The notes beneath the pieces are model-generated. The model did no database searches, was not told the origin of the DNA, and saw only the letters and a program-made list of their open reading frames with translations. Shown piece by piece: positions 51,546 through 63,462 of a stretch of 64,000 nucleotides of DNA. This stretch comes from Actinomycetota bacterium (lineage in GTDB: Bacteria; Actinomycetota; Actinomycetes; S36-B12): contig JADKGE010000006.1 in assembly GCA_016717115.1 (NCBI GenBank), positions 62,001 through 126,000 of the forward strand, in the 5' to 3' direction. Position 1 is the first letter of the stretch. The number at the start of each line of letters is the position of its first letter. The position numbers and the translations under genes were made by a program.

Positions 51546-52108
51546 GCCGTCAGGTCTTCGAGTATGGGTCTCCCGACCGCTTCGTCGTGGGGACGGTCGG
51601 CATGCCCGGCGAGCGCACCTTCTTCCTCCAGGCCCGTCAGGGCAGCCTGCTCACCAGCGTCGCGCTCGAGAAGGCGCAGGTGTCGGCCCTCGCGGAGCGG
51701 GTCGACGAGCTCCTCAACGAGGTCAGCGGCACCCGCGCTGAGCCGGACGAGATCCCCGAGACCGCCCCGGCGGCGCTGGCCGACGCGGCCCCCCTGGACG
51801 CCCCCATCTCGGAGGAGTTCCGCGTCGGGGCGATGGCCCTGGGCTGGGACGACGCGAGCCGCCGAGTCGTGATCGAGGCGCATGCCGTCAGCGAGGAGGA
51901 CGAGGAGATCCCCGATATCGCCGATGACGGCGCCGAGGGTCCGGACACCCTTCGCGTGTGGATCACGCCTGGGTACGCCCGCGCCTTCGCCGACCGGGCG
52001 CGAGCAGTGGTCTCCGCGGGACGCCCGCCGTGCCCCTTCTGCAGTCAGCCGCTCGATCCGCAGGGGCACATCTGCCCCCGTGCGAACGGGTACCGGCGTC
52101 GCGAATGA
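51542..52108 (+). CDS. DUF3090 family protein
   Basis: 188 residues of the actinobacterial DUF3090 family (Rv2134c position). Typical parts are RQVFEYGSPDRFVVGTVG, FFLQARQGSLLTSVALEKAQ and the C-terminal zinc-ribbon-like CPFCSQPLDPQGHICPR with four potential zinc-binding residues (three Cys and one His). The function is unknown. It is coupled to the phosphomutase upstream (GTGA) and the SCO1664-family gene downstream (ATGA). The conserved trio is always beside mshC. Confidence 0.92.
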   Translation: MSRQVFEYGSPDRFVVGTVGMPGERTFFLQARQGSLLTSVALEKAQVSALAERVDELLNEVSGTRAEPDEIPETAPAALADAAPLDAPISEEFRVGAMALGWDDASRRVVIEAHAVSEEDEEIPDIADDGAEGPDTLRVWITPGYARAFADRARAVVSAGRPPCPFCSQPLDPQGHICPRANGYRRRE

Positions 52109-52914
52109 CGTCGTCCGAGTGGCTCGCAGCCGACGACCTCGTGGCCCTGCTCAGCGAGGGGGAGCTCACGGTCGAGGGCCGCATCGTCGAGGCCTCGAAC
52201 GCCACGCTGCGGTGCTCCGTGGCGGTGCCGGACGGCCGGCTGCTGGCCTGCGTCTACAAGCCGGTCGCGGGGGAGCGGCCCCTGTGGGACTTCCCCGACT
52301 GGACCCTCACCCGACGAGAGCTGGCCGCGCACGCACTGTCCGAGGCGACCGGCTGGTGGCTCGTGCCGCCCACCGTGTGGCGCGAGGACGGCCCGGGCGG
52401 CCCGGGCATGTGCCAGTTGTGGATCGACGAGGACCACGACGCGGCGAAGGTCGCGGTGGTGAGATCCGGGCGGGTGCCGAAGGGGTGGCTGCACGTCCTC
52501 GACGCCGAGGACGGTTCCGGGCGACCCGTCGCCCTCGTGCATGCCGACGGCTTGTCGCTTCAACGGATGGCCGCCTTCGACGCCATCGCGAACAACGCCG
52601 ACCGCAAGGGCGGCCACGTGCTGACCGATGACGAGGACCGCACCTGGGCCATCGACCATGGCGTGACGTTCTCCGTCGAGGAGAAACTGCGCACGGTCCT
52701 GTGGGGGTGGGCCGGCGAACCGCTGCCGCCGGCCGTCGTCGACGACCTGACGCGGCTGCAGGACCTCCTCGGCACGTCGTACGACCCCGTCGACCGGTGG
52801 CTGGCGCAGGACGAGCGCGACAGCCTGCGCGCCCGGGTGCGCAGGCTGGCTGCGCGGGGGAGGTTCCCGCAGCCGTCGCAGCGGTGGCCCGCCATCCCCT
52901 GGCCCGTCTTCTAG
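52105..52914 (+). CDS. SCO1664 family protein (kinase-like)
   Basis: 269 residues matching the SCO1664 family: SVAVPDGRLLACVYKPVAGE with an ATP-site lysine-like VYKPV, GERPLWDFPDWTLTRRELAA, and AAFDAIANNADRKGGHVLTD plus WAIDHGVTFSVEEKLRTVLW. The last two resemble the catalytic and metal motifs of phosphatidylinositol kinase-like and HipA-type folds. The function is unknown. The stop codon TAG is part of the CTAG target of the IS element that follows directly. The gene itself is intact because the duplication keeps the stop. Confidence 0.9.
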   Translation: MTSSEWLAADDLVALLSEGELTVEGRIVEASNATLRCSVAVPDGRLLACVYKPVAGERPLWDFPDWTLTRRELAAHALSEATGWWLVPPTVWREDGPGGPGMCQLWIDEDHDAAKVAVVRSGRVPKGWLHVLDAEDGSGRPVALVHADGLSLQRMAAFDAIANNADRKGGHVLTDDEDRTWAIDHGVTFSVEEKLRTVLWGWAGEPLPPAVVDDLTRLQDLLGTSYDPVDRWLAQDERDSLRARVRRLAARGRFPQPSQRWPAIPWPVF

Positions 52915-52915
52915 C
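52910..52915. repeat. Left target-site duplication of the IS481-family element
   Basis: TCTAGC directly before the left terminal repeat, identical to 54032-54037. It contains the stop codon of the SCO1664-family gene. The form N-CTAG-N is the target known for IS481 in Bordetella pertussis. Confidence 0.9.
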
Positions 52916-54031
52916 TGTTCTGTCCATCGACGTTGGTAACGAGGCGCGTCAGCTGTTGACGTGGGGAAGGCCTCCTTGTGAGGTGTAAAGCGACCAAGCA
53001 ATCACATTCACGAAAGAGACCTTCATGACCCACGCTAATGCCCCGTTGTCCGAGCTGGGCCGGTTGAAGCTGGCCCGGTTCCATGTTGAGTCGGGGTCGA
53101 CGATCCTGGGACGCGGAGCGGTTCCAGGTCTCGACCACGACGGTGATCCGATGGTGCGTCGGTATCGGGCGGTTTGGCCGCCGGGATGACACCGACGTCG
53201 CGGGACATGGTCGATGTCTCGAGCGGCCGCACCGATCGCCGACGCGGACCAGGCGCCGGATCGAGAGGAGGGTCAAGCACCTGCGAACGAAGCGGCGGTT
53301 CGGGCCGGTCCAGATCGCGGGCCGGGTCGGGATCCCCGCCTCGACCGTGCACCGGATCCTGGTCCGCGAGGGCCTCAACCGGCTCGATCACATGGACCGG
53401 GCCACCGGTGAGGTCATCCGCTACGAGCGGGACCGGCCCGGGGACCTGCTGCACGTGGACGTGAAGAAGTTCGGCCTGATCCCTCCCGGCGGCGGATGGA
53501 AGGTCACCGGACGCGCCGGGTTCCAGACCGGACGCAAGCAGATCGAGGCCGACCGCCGCCAGCAGCGGTCCCGACGAGGAACCGGAAGGGCGGGCTACGC
53601 GTTCGTGCACTCCGCAGTCGACGACCACTCCCGCCTGGCCTACTCCGAGGTCCACGACGACGAGACCAAGGCGACCACCGTGGCCTTCTGGACCCGGGCC
53701 ATCGCGTTCTACGCCTGCACGGGATCACCGTCACCAGGTCATCAGCGATAACGGCCCGGCCTACCGCTCCACCGACTGGGTCCGGCTGAACACCGACCTG
53801 GCATCGCCATCCGCCGCACCCGGCCATACCGACCCCAGACCAACGGCAAGGTCGAGCGCTACCAGCGGACCCTGCGCGACGAATGGGGCTACGCCAAGGC
53901 CTACTCCTCCGAATCAGCCCGCCGGAAGGCCTTGACCAGCTGGCTCCACATCTACAACCATCACAGGCCACACACCGCACTCGGCGGCAAGCCACCGGTC
54001 ACCCGCGTGACCAACCTGCTTGGACAGAACA
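52916..54031. mobile_element. IS481-family insertion sequence, 1116 bp, complete ends
   Basis: Imperfect terminal inverted repeats are TGTTCTGTCCA-N5-GTTGGTAACG at the left (52916-) and its counterpart CGTGACCAAC-N5-TGGACAGAACA at the right (ending 54031). Read inward, both begin TGTTCTGTCCA and continue with GTTGGT after five different bases. Outside both ends is the 6-base duplication TCTAGC. The interior encodes a rightward IS481-type transposase from 53025, broken by several frameshifts. The length of about 1.1 kb, the repeat structure and the CTAG-containing target fit the IS481 family. Confidence 0.93.
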
Positions 54032-54036
54032 TCTAG
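53025..54036 (+). pseudogene. IS481-family transposase, frameshifted
   Basis: A DDE transposase readable in pieces. MTHANAPLSELGRLKLARFH opens in one frame. AERFQVSTTTVIRWC (helix-turn-helix) is in the next, AAGMTPTSRDMVDVSS in a third, then a long stretch RPHRSPTRTRRRIERRVKHL to FYAC holds the first Asp (LLHVDVKKFG). VISDNGPAYRSTDWVRLNTD (second Asp) and finally NGKVERYQRTLRDEWGYAKA (Glu) to LLGQNI are again in other frames. At least five frame changes occur, so no active enzyme is encoded as sequenced. The final frame ends in the TAG of the right target duplication. Confidence 0.9.
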
Positions 54037-54037
54037 C
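54032..54037. repeat. Right target-site duplication of the IS481-family element
   Basis: TCTAGC directly after the right terminal repeat. The TAG (54034-54036) supplies the stop codon of the transposase frame, which otherwise has none inside the element. Identical to 52910-52915. Confidence 0.9.
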
Positions 54038-54102
54038 CGCCGACTGCAGCGTCCCGCGTCGGTGACGGGGCGCTGACCGACGCCGGACGCTGCAGTCGGC
54101 GG
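54037..54102. terminator. Long hairpin between the SCO1664-family gene/IS and mshC
   Basis: A 27-base arm (54037-54063, CCGCCGACTGCAGCGTCCCG and on to CGTCGGT) and its complement (54076-54102) pair with one mismatch around a 12-base loop. There is no T run after it, so it is at best a hairpin-only terminator. Without the IS it would lie directly after the SCO1664-family stop codon, 20-85 bases before mshC, and could separate the two transcription units or act on the mshC leader. Confidence 0.6.
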
Positions 54103-54121
54103 GGCTGACTAGGCTGACGCT

Positions 54122-55348
54122 GTGAAGTCGTGGCCCCACCCCTACCTGCCCAGCCTGCCCGGCACCGGACTCCCGCTGTGGTTGTTCGACACGGCCACGC
54201 GGCAGGTGCGGGCGACGGAGCCCGGGCCCACGGCCCGCATGTACGTCTGCGGCATCACGCCCTACGACGCCACCCACATGGGGCACGCCTTCACGTACGT
54301 CACCTTCGACACCATCAACCGGGTGTGGCGCGACAGCGGTCATGACGTCCACTACGTGCAGAACGTCACCGACATCGACGACCCGCTCCTGGAGCGAGCG
54401 GTCGCCACTGGCCAGGACTGGCAGGAGATCGCCCACCGCGAGACGGCCCTCTTCCGCGAGGACATGACCGACCTCAACGTCATCCCGCCGCAGGACTACA
54501 TCGGCGCCGTGGAGTCGATCCCGTCGGTGGCCGGCCACGTCGAGACCCTGCAGGAGCGGGGGGCCGTCTACGCCGTCGACGGCGACCTGTACTTCCGGGT
54601 GCGCAGCGATCCCCGGTTCGGCGAGGTAGCCGGGCTCGACGGGGCGCAGATGCTGGCGGTCTTCGCCGAGCGAGGGGGAGACCCCGACCGGCCCGGCAAG
54701 GAGGACCCGCTCGACTGCCTGGTCTGGCAGTCCGCGCGGCCGGACGAGCCGGCGTGGGACACCCCTCTCGGCCACGGCCGCCCAGGCTGGCACATCGAGT
54801 GCACGGCGATCGCCCTCGACCATCTGGGCATGACCATCGACGTGCAGGGTGGGGGCACCGATCTCGCCTTCCCCCACCACGAGATGAGCGCCTCGGAGGC
54901 GCAGGTGCTGCGGCAGGAGTGGCCGTTCGCCCGCCACTACGTGCATTCGTCGATGGTGTCGTGGCAGGGGCACAAGATGTCGAAGTCGCGGGGCAACCTC
55001 GTCTTCGTCTCGAAGCTGCGCCACGACGGCGTCGATCCCAACGCGATCCGGCTGGCCCTGCTGGCCCACCACTACCGCTCGGAGTGGGCCTGGACCGAGC
55101 ACGGGCTGGCCGGCGCCGTGGCCCGGCTGGAGATGTGGCGCGCGGCCGCGGATGCACCGGCGGGGCCGTCGGCGCAGGCCACGCTCGTGCGCGTACGGGC
55201 CGCGCTGGCCGACGACCTGCGCACCCCGGAAGCCCTCGACGCCATCGACGACTGGGCCATGGCGCAGCAGGCCGACGGTGGCACCGACCCCGACGCCCCG
55301 GACCTCATCCGGAACCTGGCCGACGCGCTGCTGGGCATCCGCCTGTGA
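54122..55348 (+). CDS. mshC: L-cysteine:1D-myo-inositol 2-amino-2-deoxy-alpha-D-glucopyranoside ligase
   Basis: Joins cysteine to GlcN-Ins by an ATP-dependent reaction, the third step of mycothiol synthesis. 408 residues, a cysteinyl-tRNA-synthetase paralogue: PYDATHMGHAFTYVTFDTIN (HIGH), WHIECTAIALDHLG (zinc region), GHKMSKSRGNLVFV (KMSKS). The length and the N-terminal WPHPYLPSLPGTGLPLWLFD distinguish MshC from CysS (about 460). It starts at GTG 54122. It follows the phosphomutase, DUF3090 and SCO1664 genes as in other actinobacteria, now separated from them by the insertion sequence. Confidence 0.96.
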   Translation: MKSWPHPYLPSLPGTGLPLWLFDTATRQVRATEPGPTARMYVCGITPYDATHMGHAFTYVTFDTINRVWRDSGHDVHYVQNVTDIDDPLLERAVATGQDWQEIAHRETALFREDMTDLNVIPPQDYIGAVESIPSVAGHVETLQERGAVYAVDGDLYFRVRSDPRFGEVAGLDGAQMLAVFAERGGDPDRPGKEDPLDCLVWQSARPDEPAWDTPLGHGRPGWHIECTAIALDHLGMTIDVQGGGTDLAFPHHEMSASEAQVLRQEWPFARHYVHSSMVSWQGHKMSKSRGNLVFVSKLRHDGVDPNAIRLALLAHHYRSEWAWTEHGLAGAVARLEMWRAAADAPAGPSAQATLVRVRAALADDLRTPEALDAIDDWAMAQQADGGTDPDAPDLIRNLADALLGIRL

Positions 55349-55369
55349 CCTCGGCGGCACCGGGCAGGG

Positions 55370-56425
55370 TCAGTGGGCTTTCTCGTCGTGACCGCCGAAC
55401 TCCTTGCGCATGGCGCTGAGGATCTTCTCGGCGAACAGCCCCGTCCCCTGCGAGTCGAAGCGCTCGAAGAGCGACGCGGTGAGCACCGGCGTCGGCACCC
55501 CTTCCTCGATCGCCGCGATGGACGTCCACCGGCCCTCGCCCGAGTCGGACACCCGGCCGGAGAACTCCGCGAGGTCGGGGGAGCGGTTCATGGCCAGCGC
55601 GGTGAGGTCGAGCAGCCAGGAGCCGACGACGCTTCCGCGACGCCACACCTCGGTGATGGCGGGCAGGTCGAGGTCGTACTGGTAGAACTGCGGATCGCTG
55701 AGCGGTGCGGTCTCGGCGTCGGTGTCACGGGCGACCTTGCCGGCGTTCGCGTGCTTGAGGACGTTCAGCCCCTCGGCATAGGCCGCCATCACGCCGTACT
55801 CGATGCCGTTGTGGACCATCTTGACGAAGTGGCCGGCGCCGCCGGGGCCGCAGTGCAGCCAGCCGCGCTCGGCGGGACTGGGGTCCCCCTCGCGGCCCTC
55901 GGTGCGCGGGGCCGCCGCGAAGCCGGGGGCGATCGTGTCCCACAGCGGCGAGAGGCGGTCCACGGCGCGGTCGGGTCCGCCGATCATCAGGCAGTACCCG
56001 CGATCGAGGCCCCATACTCCGCCCGACGTGCCGACGTCGAGGTAGTCGATGCCCTTCGACGCGGCTGCCTCGCCGCGCCGGATGTCGTCCCGGTAGTAGG
56101 AGTTGCCGCCATCGATGAGGCAGTCCCCGGGCTCGAGCAGTGCGGTCAGCTCGGCCACCACGCTCTCCGTGATCGCCCCCGCCGGAACCATGACCCAGAC
56201 GGCTCGCGGGGTGGGAAGGGCCGCGACGAGCGCCTCGAGCGTCGTGGAGCCGGTCGCTCCATCGGCGGTGAGGGCATCGACGGCGCTGGCCTGCGGGTCG
56301 TAGACCACGGCGTGGTGGCCGTCGGCCATCGCTCGGCGGACGAGGTTGGCGCCCATGCGTCCCAAGCCCACCATGCCAAGCGTGACGCGGTCGGCGGACG
56401 ACGGTGCGGCTGGATCCTGGGTCAC
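55370..56425 (-). CDS. gnd: 6-phosphogluconate dehydrogenase, decarboxylating (NAD+-type)
   Basis: 351 residues, the short NAD-dependent form rather than the 470-residue NADP enzyme. The Rossmann motif is GLGRMGANLVRRAMADGH, the substrate site is DVGTSGGVWGL and the catalytic part is GPGGAGHFVKMVHNGIEYG (Lys). It converts 6-phosphogluconate to ribulose 5-phosphate. The GTG at 56425 is preceded by AAGGAG. It is divergent from pgi, 50 bases away, forming a glucose-6-phosphate cluster. Confidence 0.94.
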   Translation of the reverse strand: MTQDPAAPSSADRVTLGMVGLGRMGANLVRRAMADGHHAVVYDPQASAVDALTADGATGSTTLEALVAALPTPRAVWVMVPAGAITESVVAELTALLEPGDCLIDGGNSYYRDDIRRGEAAASKGIDYLDVGTSGGVWGLDRGYCLMIGGPDRAVDRLSPLWDTIAPGFAAAPRTEGREGDPSPAERGWLHCGPGGAGHFVKMVHNGIEYGVMAAYAEGLNVLKHANAGKVARDTDAETAPLSDPQFYQYDLDLPAITEVWRRGSVVGSWLLDLTALAMNRSPDLAEFSGRVSDSGEGRWTSIAAIEEGVPTPVLTASLFERFDSQGTGLFAEKILSAMRKEFGGHDEKAH

Positions 56426-56475
56426 AGTGGGCTCCTTCTGGCTCGGACTCCCCACGCTAGTGGAAGGCTTGCACC

Positions 56476-58104
56476 ATGACGACCCAACTGCCATCAGACG
56501 ATCCCACCCGCACGGCCGCCTGGTCGACCCTGTCCCGCCTCGCCGCGGGCCTGTCGGACACCACCATCCGCGACCTGTCGGAGGGCAGCCCCATGCGGCC
56601 GGCGATGCTCACCCGCGAGGCGGCAGGGATCCATGCCGACTTCTCCCGGCAGCGGGTGAACGCCGAGGTGTTCGCGGCGCTCTTCGCGCTCGCCGAGGAG
56701 CGGGGTGTGGCAGGGCTGCGAGATCGCACGCTGTCCGGAGACCACATCAACGTCACCGAGGACCGCGCCGTCCTTCACACGGCCCTGCGCCGCCTGCCGG
56801 GCGACGCGCTGACGGTCGACGGGCAGGACGTGACGGCGGATGTGAACGCCGTGCTCGACCGCATGTCCGTCTTCGCCGACGGCGTGCGCTCGGGTGCCTG
56901 GCTCGGCGCGACGGGGATGCGTATCGCGGCGGTCGTCAACATCGGCATCGGCGGCTCCGACCTCGGTCCCGCGATGGCCTACCAGGCACTGCGGCACTCC
57001 AGCGACCGGGACATCGACTTCCGCTTCGTGTCGAACGTCGATCCCACCGACATGACCGAGGCGATCCGCGACCTGGATCCGGCGACCACCTTGTTCATCG
57101 TCGCCTCCAAGACCTTCACGACGCTCGAGACGATGACGAACGCGCAGTCCGCCCGCGCCTGGCTCGTCGCCAGTCTGGGGGAGGATGCGGTGTCTCGTCA
57201 CTTCGTGGCGGTCTCCACCAATGCCGAGAAGGTTGCCGCGTTCGGGATCGACACGGCGAACATGTTCGGCTTCTGGGACTGGGTCGGCGGGCGGTACTCG
57301 ATGGACTCCGCGATCGGCCTGAGCACGATGATCGCCATCGGCAGCGCCGGCTTCCGCGACCTGCTCGCTGGCTTCCGGGCCATGGACGAGCACTTCGCGA
57401 CGGCACCCCCGGCCGAGAACGTGCCCCTCGTCATGGGACTGCTCTCCGTGTGGAACCGCAACTTCCTCGGGATCCAGACCACGGCGGTTCTGCCCTACTC
57501 CCAGTACCTGTCCCGGTTCCCGGCGTACCTGCAGCAGCTCACCATGGAGAGCAACGGCAAGAGCGTGCGGCTCGATGGATCGCCGGTCCACTACGAGACC
57601 GGAGGCATCTACTGGGGCGAGCCGGGCACCAACGGGCAGCACTCCTTCTACCAGTTGCTCCATCAGGGCACCAGCACGGTCGCGTGCGACGTCATCGTCG
57701 TCGCGGCGACCGACAACCCCATCGACGGCATGCAGGACATGCTCGTGGCGAACGCGCTCGCGCAGGCGTCGGTCCTTGCGCTCGGACGCTCGGCGGAGGA
57801 AGTCGCCGCCGACGGCACCGCGGCCGAGCTTGTCGCCCACAAGGTGATGCCCGGCAACCGTCCGGTGTCGGTGATCATGGTGCAGCGGCTCGACGCGTTC
57901 ACCCTGGGGGCGCTCGTCGCCCTGTACGAGCACAGCGTCTTCGTGCAGGGTGCGATCTGGGGCGTCGACTCGTTCGACCAGTGGGGCGTGGAGCTCGGCA
58001 AGAAGGTGGCCATGGGTATCCTCGGCGAACTCACCGGGAGCGAGCCGGCGACGTTCGACGCGTCAACGGACGCGTCGATCGCGCTCTACCGCTCGCTCAC
58101 CTGA
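56476..58104 (+). CDS. pgi: Glucose-6-phosphate isomerase
   Basis: 542 residues, the normal length. Signature 1 is VNIGIGGSDLGPAMAYQALR and signature 2 includes SFDQWGVELGKKVAMGILGE. FVSNVDPTDMTE, VASKTFTTLETM and GQHSFYQLLHQGT supply phosphate and catalytic contacts (Glu, His). It interconverts glucose 6-phosphate and fructose 6-phosphate. A cytoplasmic enzyme, transcribed divergently from gnd and converging with the PAC2 gene, with 13 bases between stops. Confidence 0.97.
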   Translation: MTTQLPSDDPTRTAAWSTLSRLAAGLSDTTIRDLSEGSPMRPAMLTREAAGIHADFSRQRVNAEVFAALFALAEERGVAGLRDRTLSGDHINVTEDRAVLHTALRRLPGDALTVDGQDVTADVNAVLDRMSVFADGVRSGAWLGATGMRIAAVVNIGIGGSDLGPAMAYQALRHSSDRDIDFRFVSNVDPTDMTEAIRDLDPATTLFIVASKTFTTLETMTNAQSARAWLVASLGEDAVSRHFVAVSTNAEKVAAFGIDTANMFGFWDWVGGRYSMDSAIGLSTMIAIGSAGFRDLLAGFRAMDEHFATAPPAENVPLVMGLLSVWNRNFLGIQTTAVLPYSQYLSRFPAYLQQLTMESNGKSVRLDGSPVHYETGGIYWGEPGTNGQHSFYQLLHQGTSTVACDVIVVAATDNPIDGMQDMLVANALAQASVLALGRSAEEVAADGTAAELVAHKVMPGNRPVSVIMVQRLDAFTLGALVALYEHSVFVQGAIWGVDSFDQWGVELGKKVAMGILGELTGSEPATFDASTDASIALYRSLT

Positions 58105-58117
58105 CGACGCGTCGGGG

Positions 58118-58969
58118 CTAGCGGTCGTCGGCCCCTCGGCGACGCAGGTACCGCTCGAACTCCCTGGCGATCGCCTCACCGCTGGCCTCCGGCAGGTCGG
58201 TGGCGTCGCGGGCCTCCTCGAGCTGCTTGACGTACTCGGCGACCTCCTCGTCGTCGGCCGCCAGCTCGTCGACGCCGATCTCCCAGGCGCGGGCCTCCTC
58301 AACCAGGTCGCCGAGGGGTACGGGCACGTCGAGGATGTCCTCGATGCGTCGCACGAGGGCCAGCGTCGCCTTCGGGCACGGTGGCTGGGCCACGTAGTGC
58401 GGTACGGCCGCCCACAGCGACACCGACGACATGCCGAAGCGGGCGCACGCGTCCTGCAGGACTCCGACGATCCCCGTCGGCCCCTCGTAGGTGGCCGGCT
58501 CCAGGCCCAGCTCGGCGCCCATCGCGGCATCCGACGTCGTCCCGGTGACCGGCACCGGCCGCGTATGGGGGATGTCGGACAGCAGGGCGCCGAGGGTCAC
58601 CATCATCGAGACGTCGAGCTCGGCGGCGAGCCCGAGGATCTCGCGGACGAACTGCTGCCACTTCATGTTCGGCTCGATGCCCTGGACGAGGACGATGTCC
58701 CGAGGGAACAGCGGCACCCGTGCGATGTAGATGCGCGTCGCGGGCCACGTCAGGCTCCGCACGCCAGTCTCGTCGACGCTGATGTGAGGGCGGTTCACCT
58801 GGTAGTCGTAGTAGTCCTCGGAGTCGAGGTCGGCCAGCGGCTGCGCGTCCCACACCTCGCGCAGATGCGCGATGGCGCCGGAGGCGGCGTCGCCCGCGTC
58901 GTTCCAGCCTTCGAAGGCCGCGACGAGCACGGGGTCGACCAGGGTGGGGAACTCGTCGAGCTCGATCAC
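58118..58969 (-). CDS. PAC2 family protein
   Basis: 283 residues of the PAC2 (proteasome assembly chaperone 2-like) family common in actinobacteria (Rv2125 and Cgl1923 relatives). VAAFEGWNDAGDAASGAIAH, the IVLVQGIEPNMKWQQFVREI region and the long acidic C-terminal helix EVAEYVKQLEEARDATDLPE fit. The function is unknown. The GTG at 58969 overlaps the stop of the hydrolase gene (GTGA), so they are translationally coupled. Beside metH, as in M. tuberculosis. Confidence 0.9.
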   Translation of the reverse strand: MIELDEFPTLVDPVLVAAFEGWNDAGDAASGAIAHLREVWDAQPLADLDSEDYYDYQVNRPHISVDETGVRSLTWPATRIYIARVPLFPRDIVLVQGIEPNMKWQQFVREILGLAAELDVSMMVTLGALLSDIPHTRPVPVTGTTSDAAMGAELGLEPATYEGPTGIVGVLQDACARFGMSSVSLWAAVPHYVAQPPCPKATLALVRRIEDILDVPVPLGDLVEEARAWEIGVDELAADDEEVAEYVKQLEEARDATDLPEASGEAIAREFERYLRRRGADDR

Positions 58970-59868
58970 GCGTCCCCTCCGATCTCGCTGTCGACCACGG
59001 TGTCGATGAATGCGGCCACGAGCGTGGGCCACTGCAAGGGTACGTCGTGGATCGCTCCTGCCCACCGGTGGACGAGGATGTTCGTGCGCTCGCGGGCGGC
59101 CTGCGCTGACGACTCCCGGACCGACTGCCAGCCGTCGGCGAGGTCGTCGGACCGAGGAGCCGGGCGCCGGCCGTCGCAGACGACCGCCCACACCGGGGTT
59201 CCCGCCGCCTCGGTGGCGTCGAAGAGGGCGGATGCGTCGAGGTCGAGCAACCCGTCGAGCACGCGCATGTGCCGCTCGCGTCCCAGCCGTGACCGCAGGA
59301 CACCCAGCTGGTCGGTGACGAAGGAGGGGGCGAGCGCGGCCTGCACCTCGCTCGACCACGAGGGTCCGAGGTCGCCTCGACGGATCAGCGCCCACAGCTC
59401 CTCGGGAGGCAGGCCGAGGGCCGGGGGAGTCAGGCGCTCACGGACCTCCTCGCGCGGTCCCAGGGCGGACGGTGACCACAGACCCCCGTCGAGCAGCACC
59501 GCTGCCTTGACCAGGTCCGGCCGGGCGGCCGCCGCCGCCAGCGCGACCGACGCTCCCCAGGAGTGACCGACGACGACAGCGCCCTGCCAGCCGAGGTGCT
59601 CGAGAGCGGCGATGGCATCGCGGGCGCAGGCGGTCACCGAGAAGTCGGCCGTCAGCGGTGTGTCCGACTCTCCGTGGCCGCGCTGGTCCACGGCGGCCAC
59701 GGGCCGCGCGCCCAGGCGTCCCATCACGGGACCCCAGAAGGCACGCTGCTGGCTCAGGCCGTGCAGCAGGAGGACAGGTGTCGCGGATCCGCGTCCCTCG
59801 CTGACCAGGGTCAGCACGAGGTCGATGCCGTCGGCACCGGTGAAGCGGACGCGCCCGGATGCCGCCAT
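58966..59868 (-). CDS. Alpha/beta hydrolase
   Basis: 300 residues: VLLLHGLSQQRAFWGPVMGR (oxyanion loop), GHGESDTPL, nucleophile elbow VVVGHSWGASVALAA (Ser), LLDGGLW and the C-terminal His in WAGAIHDVPLQWP. A cap lies between about 130 and 200. The substrate is unknown. The ATG at 59868 is chosen because upstream sequence in this frame is antisense to metH. It is divergent from metH, with 57 bases between starts, and coupled to the PAC2 gene. Confidence 0.9.
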   Translation of the reverse strand: MAASGRVRFTGADGIDLVLTLVSEGRGSATPVLLLHGLSQQRAFWGPVMGRLGARPVAAVDQRGHGESDTPLTADFSVTACARDAIAALEHLGWQGAVVVGHSWGASVALAAAAARPDLVKAAVLLDGGLWSPSALGPREEVRERLTPPALGLPPEELWALIRRGDLGPSWSSEVQAALAPSFVTDQLGVLRSRLGRERHMRVLDGLLDLDASALFDATEAAGTPVWAVVCDGRRPAPRSDDLADGWQSVRESSAQAARERTNILVHRWAGAIHDVPLQWPTLVAAFIDTVVDSEIGGDA

Positions 59869-59925
59869 GGCGTCACCGTAGTGCGTGAAACGCAACGGCG
59901 CCGAAGGTCTGTAGGCTTGGTCATC

Positions 59926-63451
<3,526 letters not shown>

Positions 63452-63462
<11 letters not shown>

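Noticed and set aside
59869..59925. Possible cobalamin riboswitch before metH
   Set aside because: The gap is only 57 bases and contains no B12-box-like sequence; a cobalamin riboswitch needs about 200 bases.
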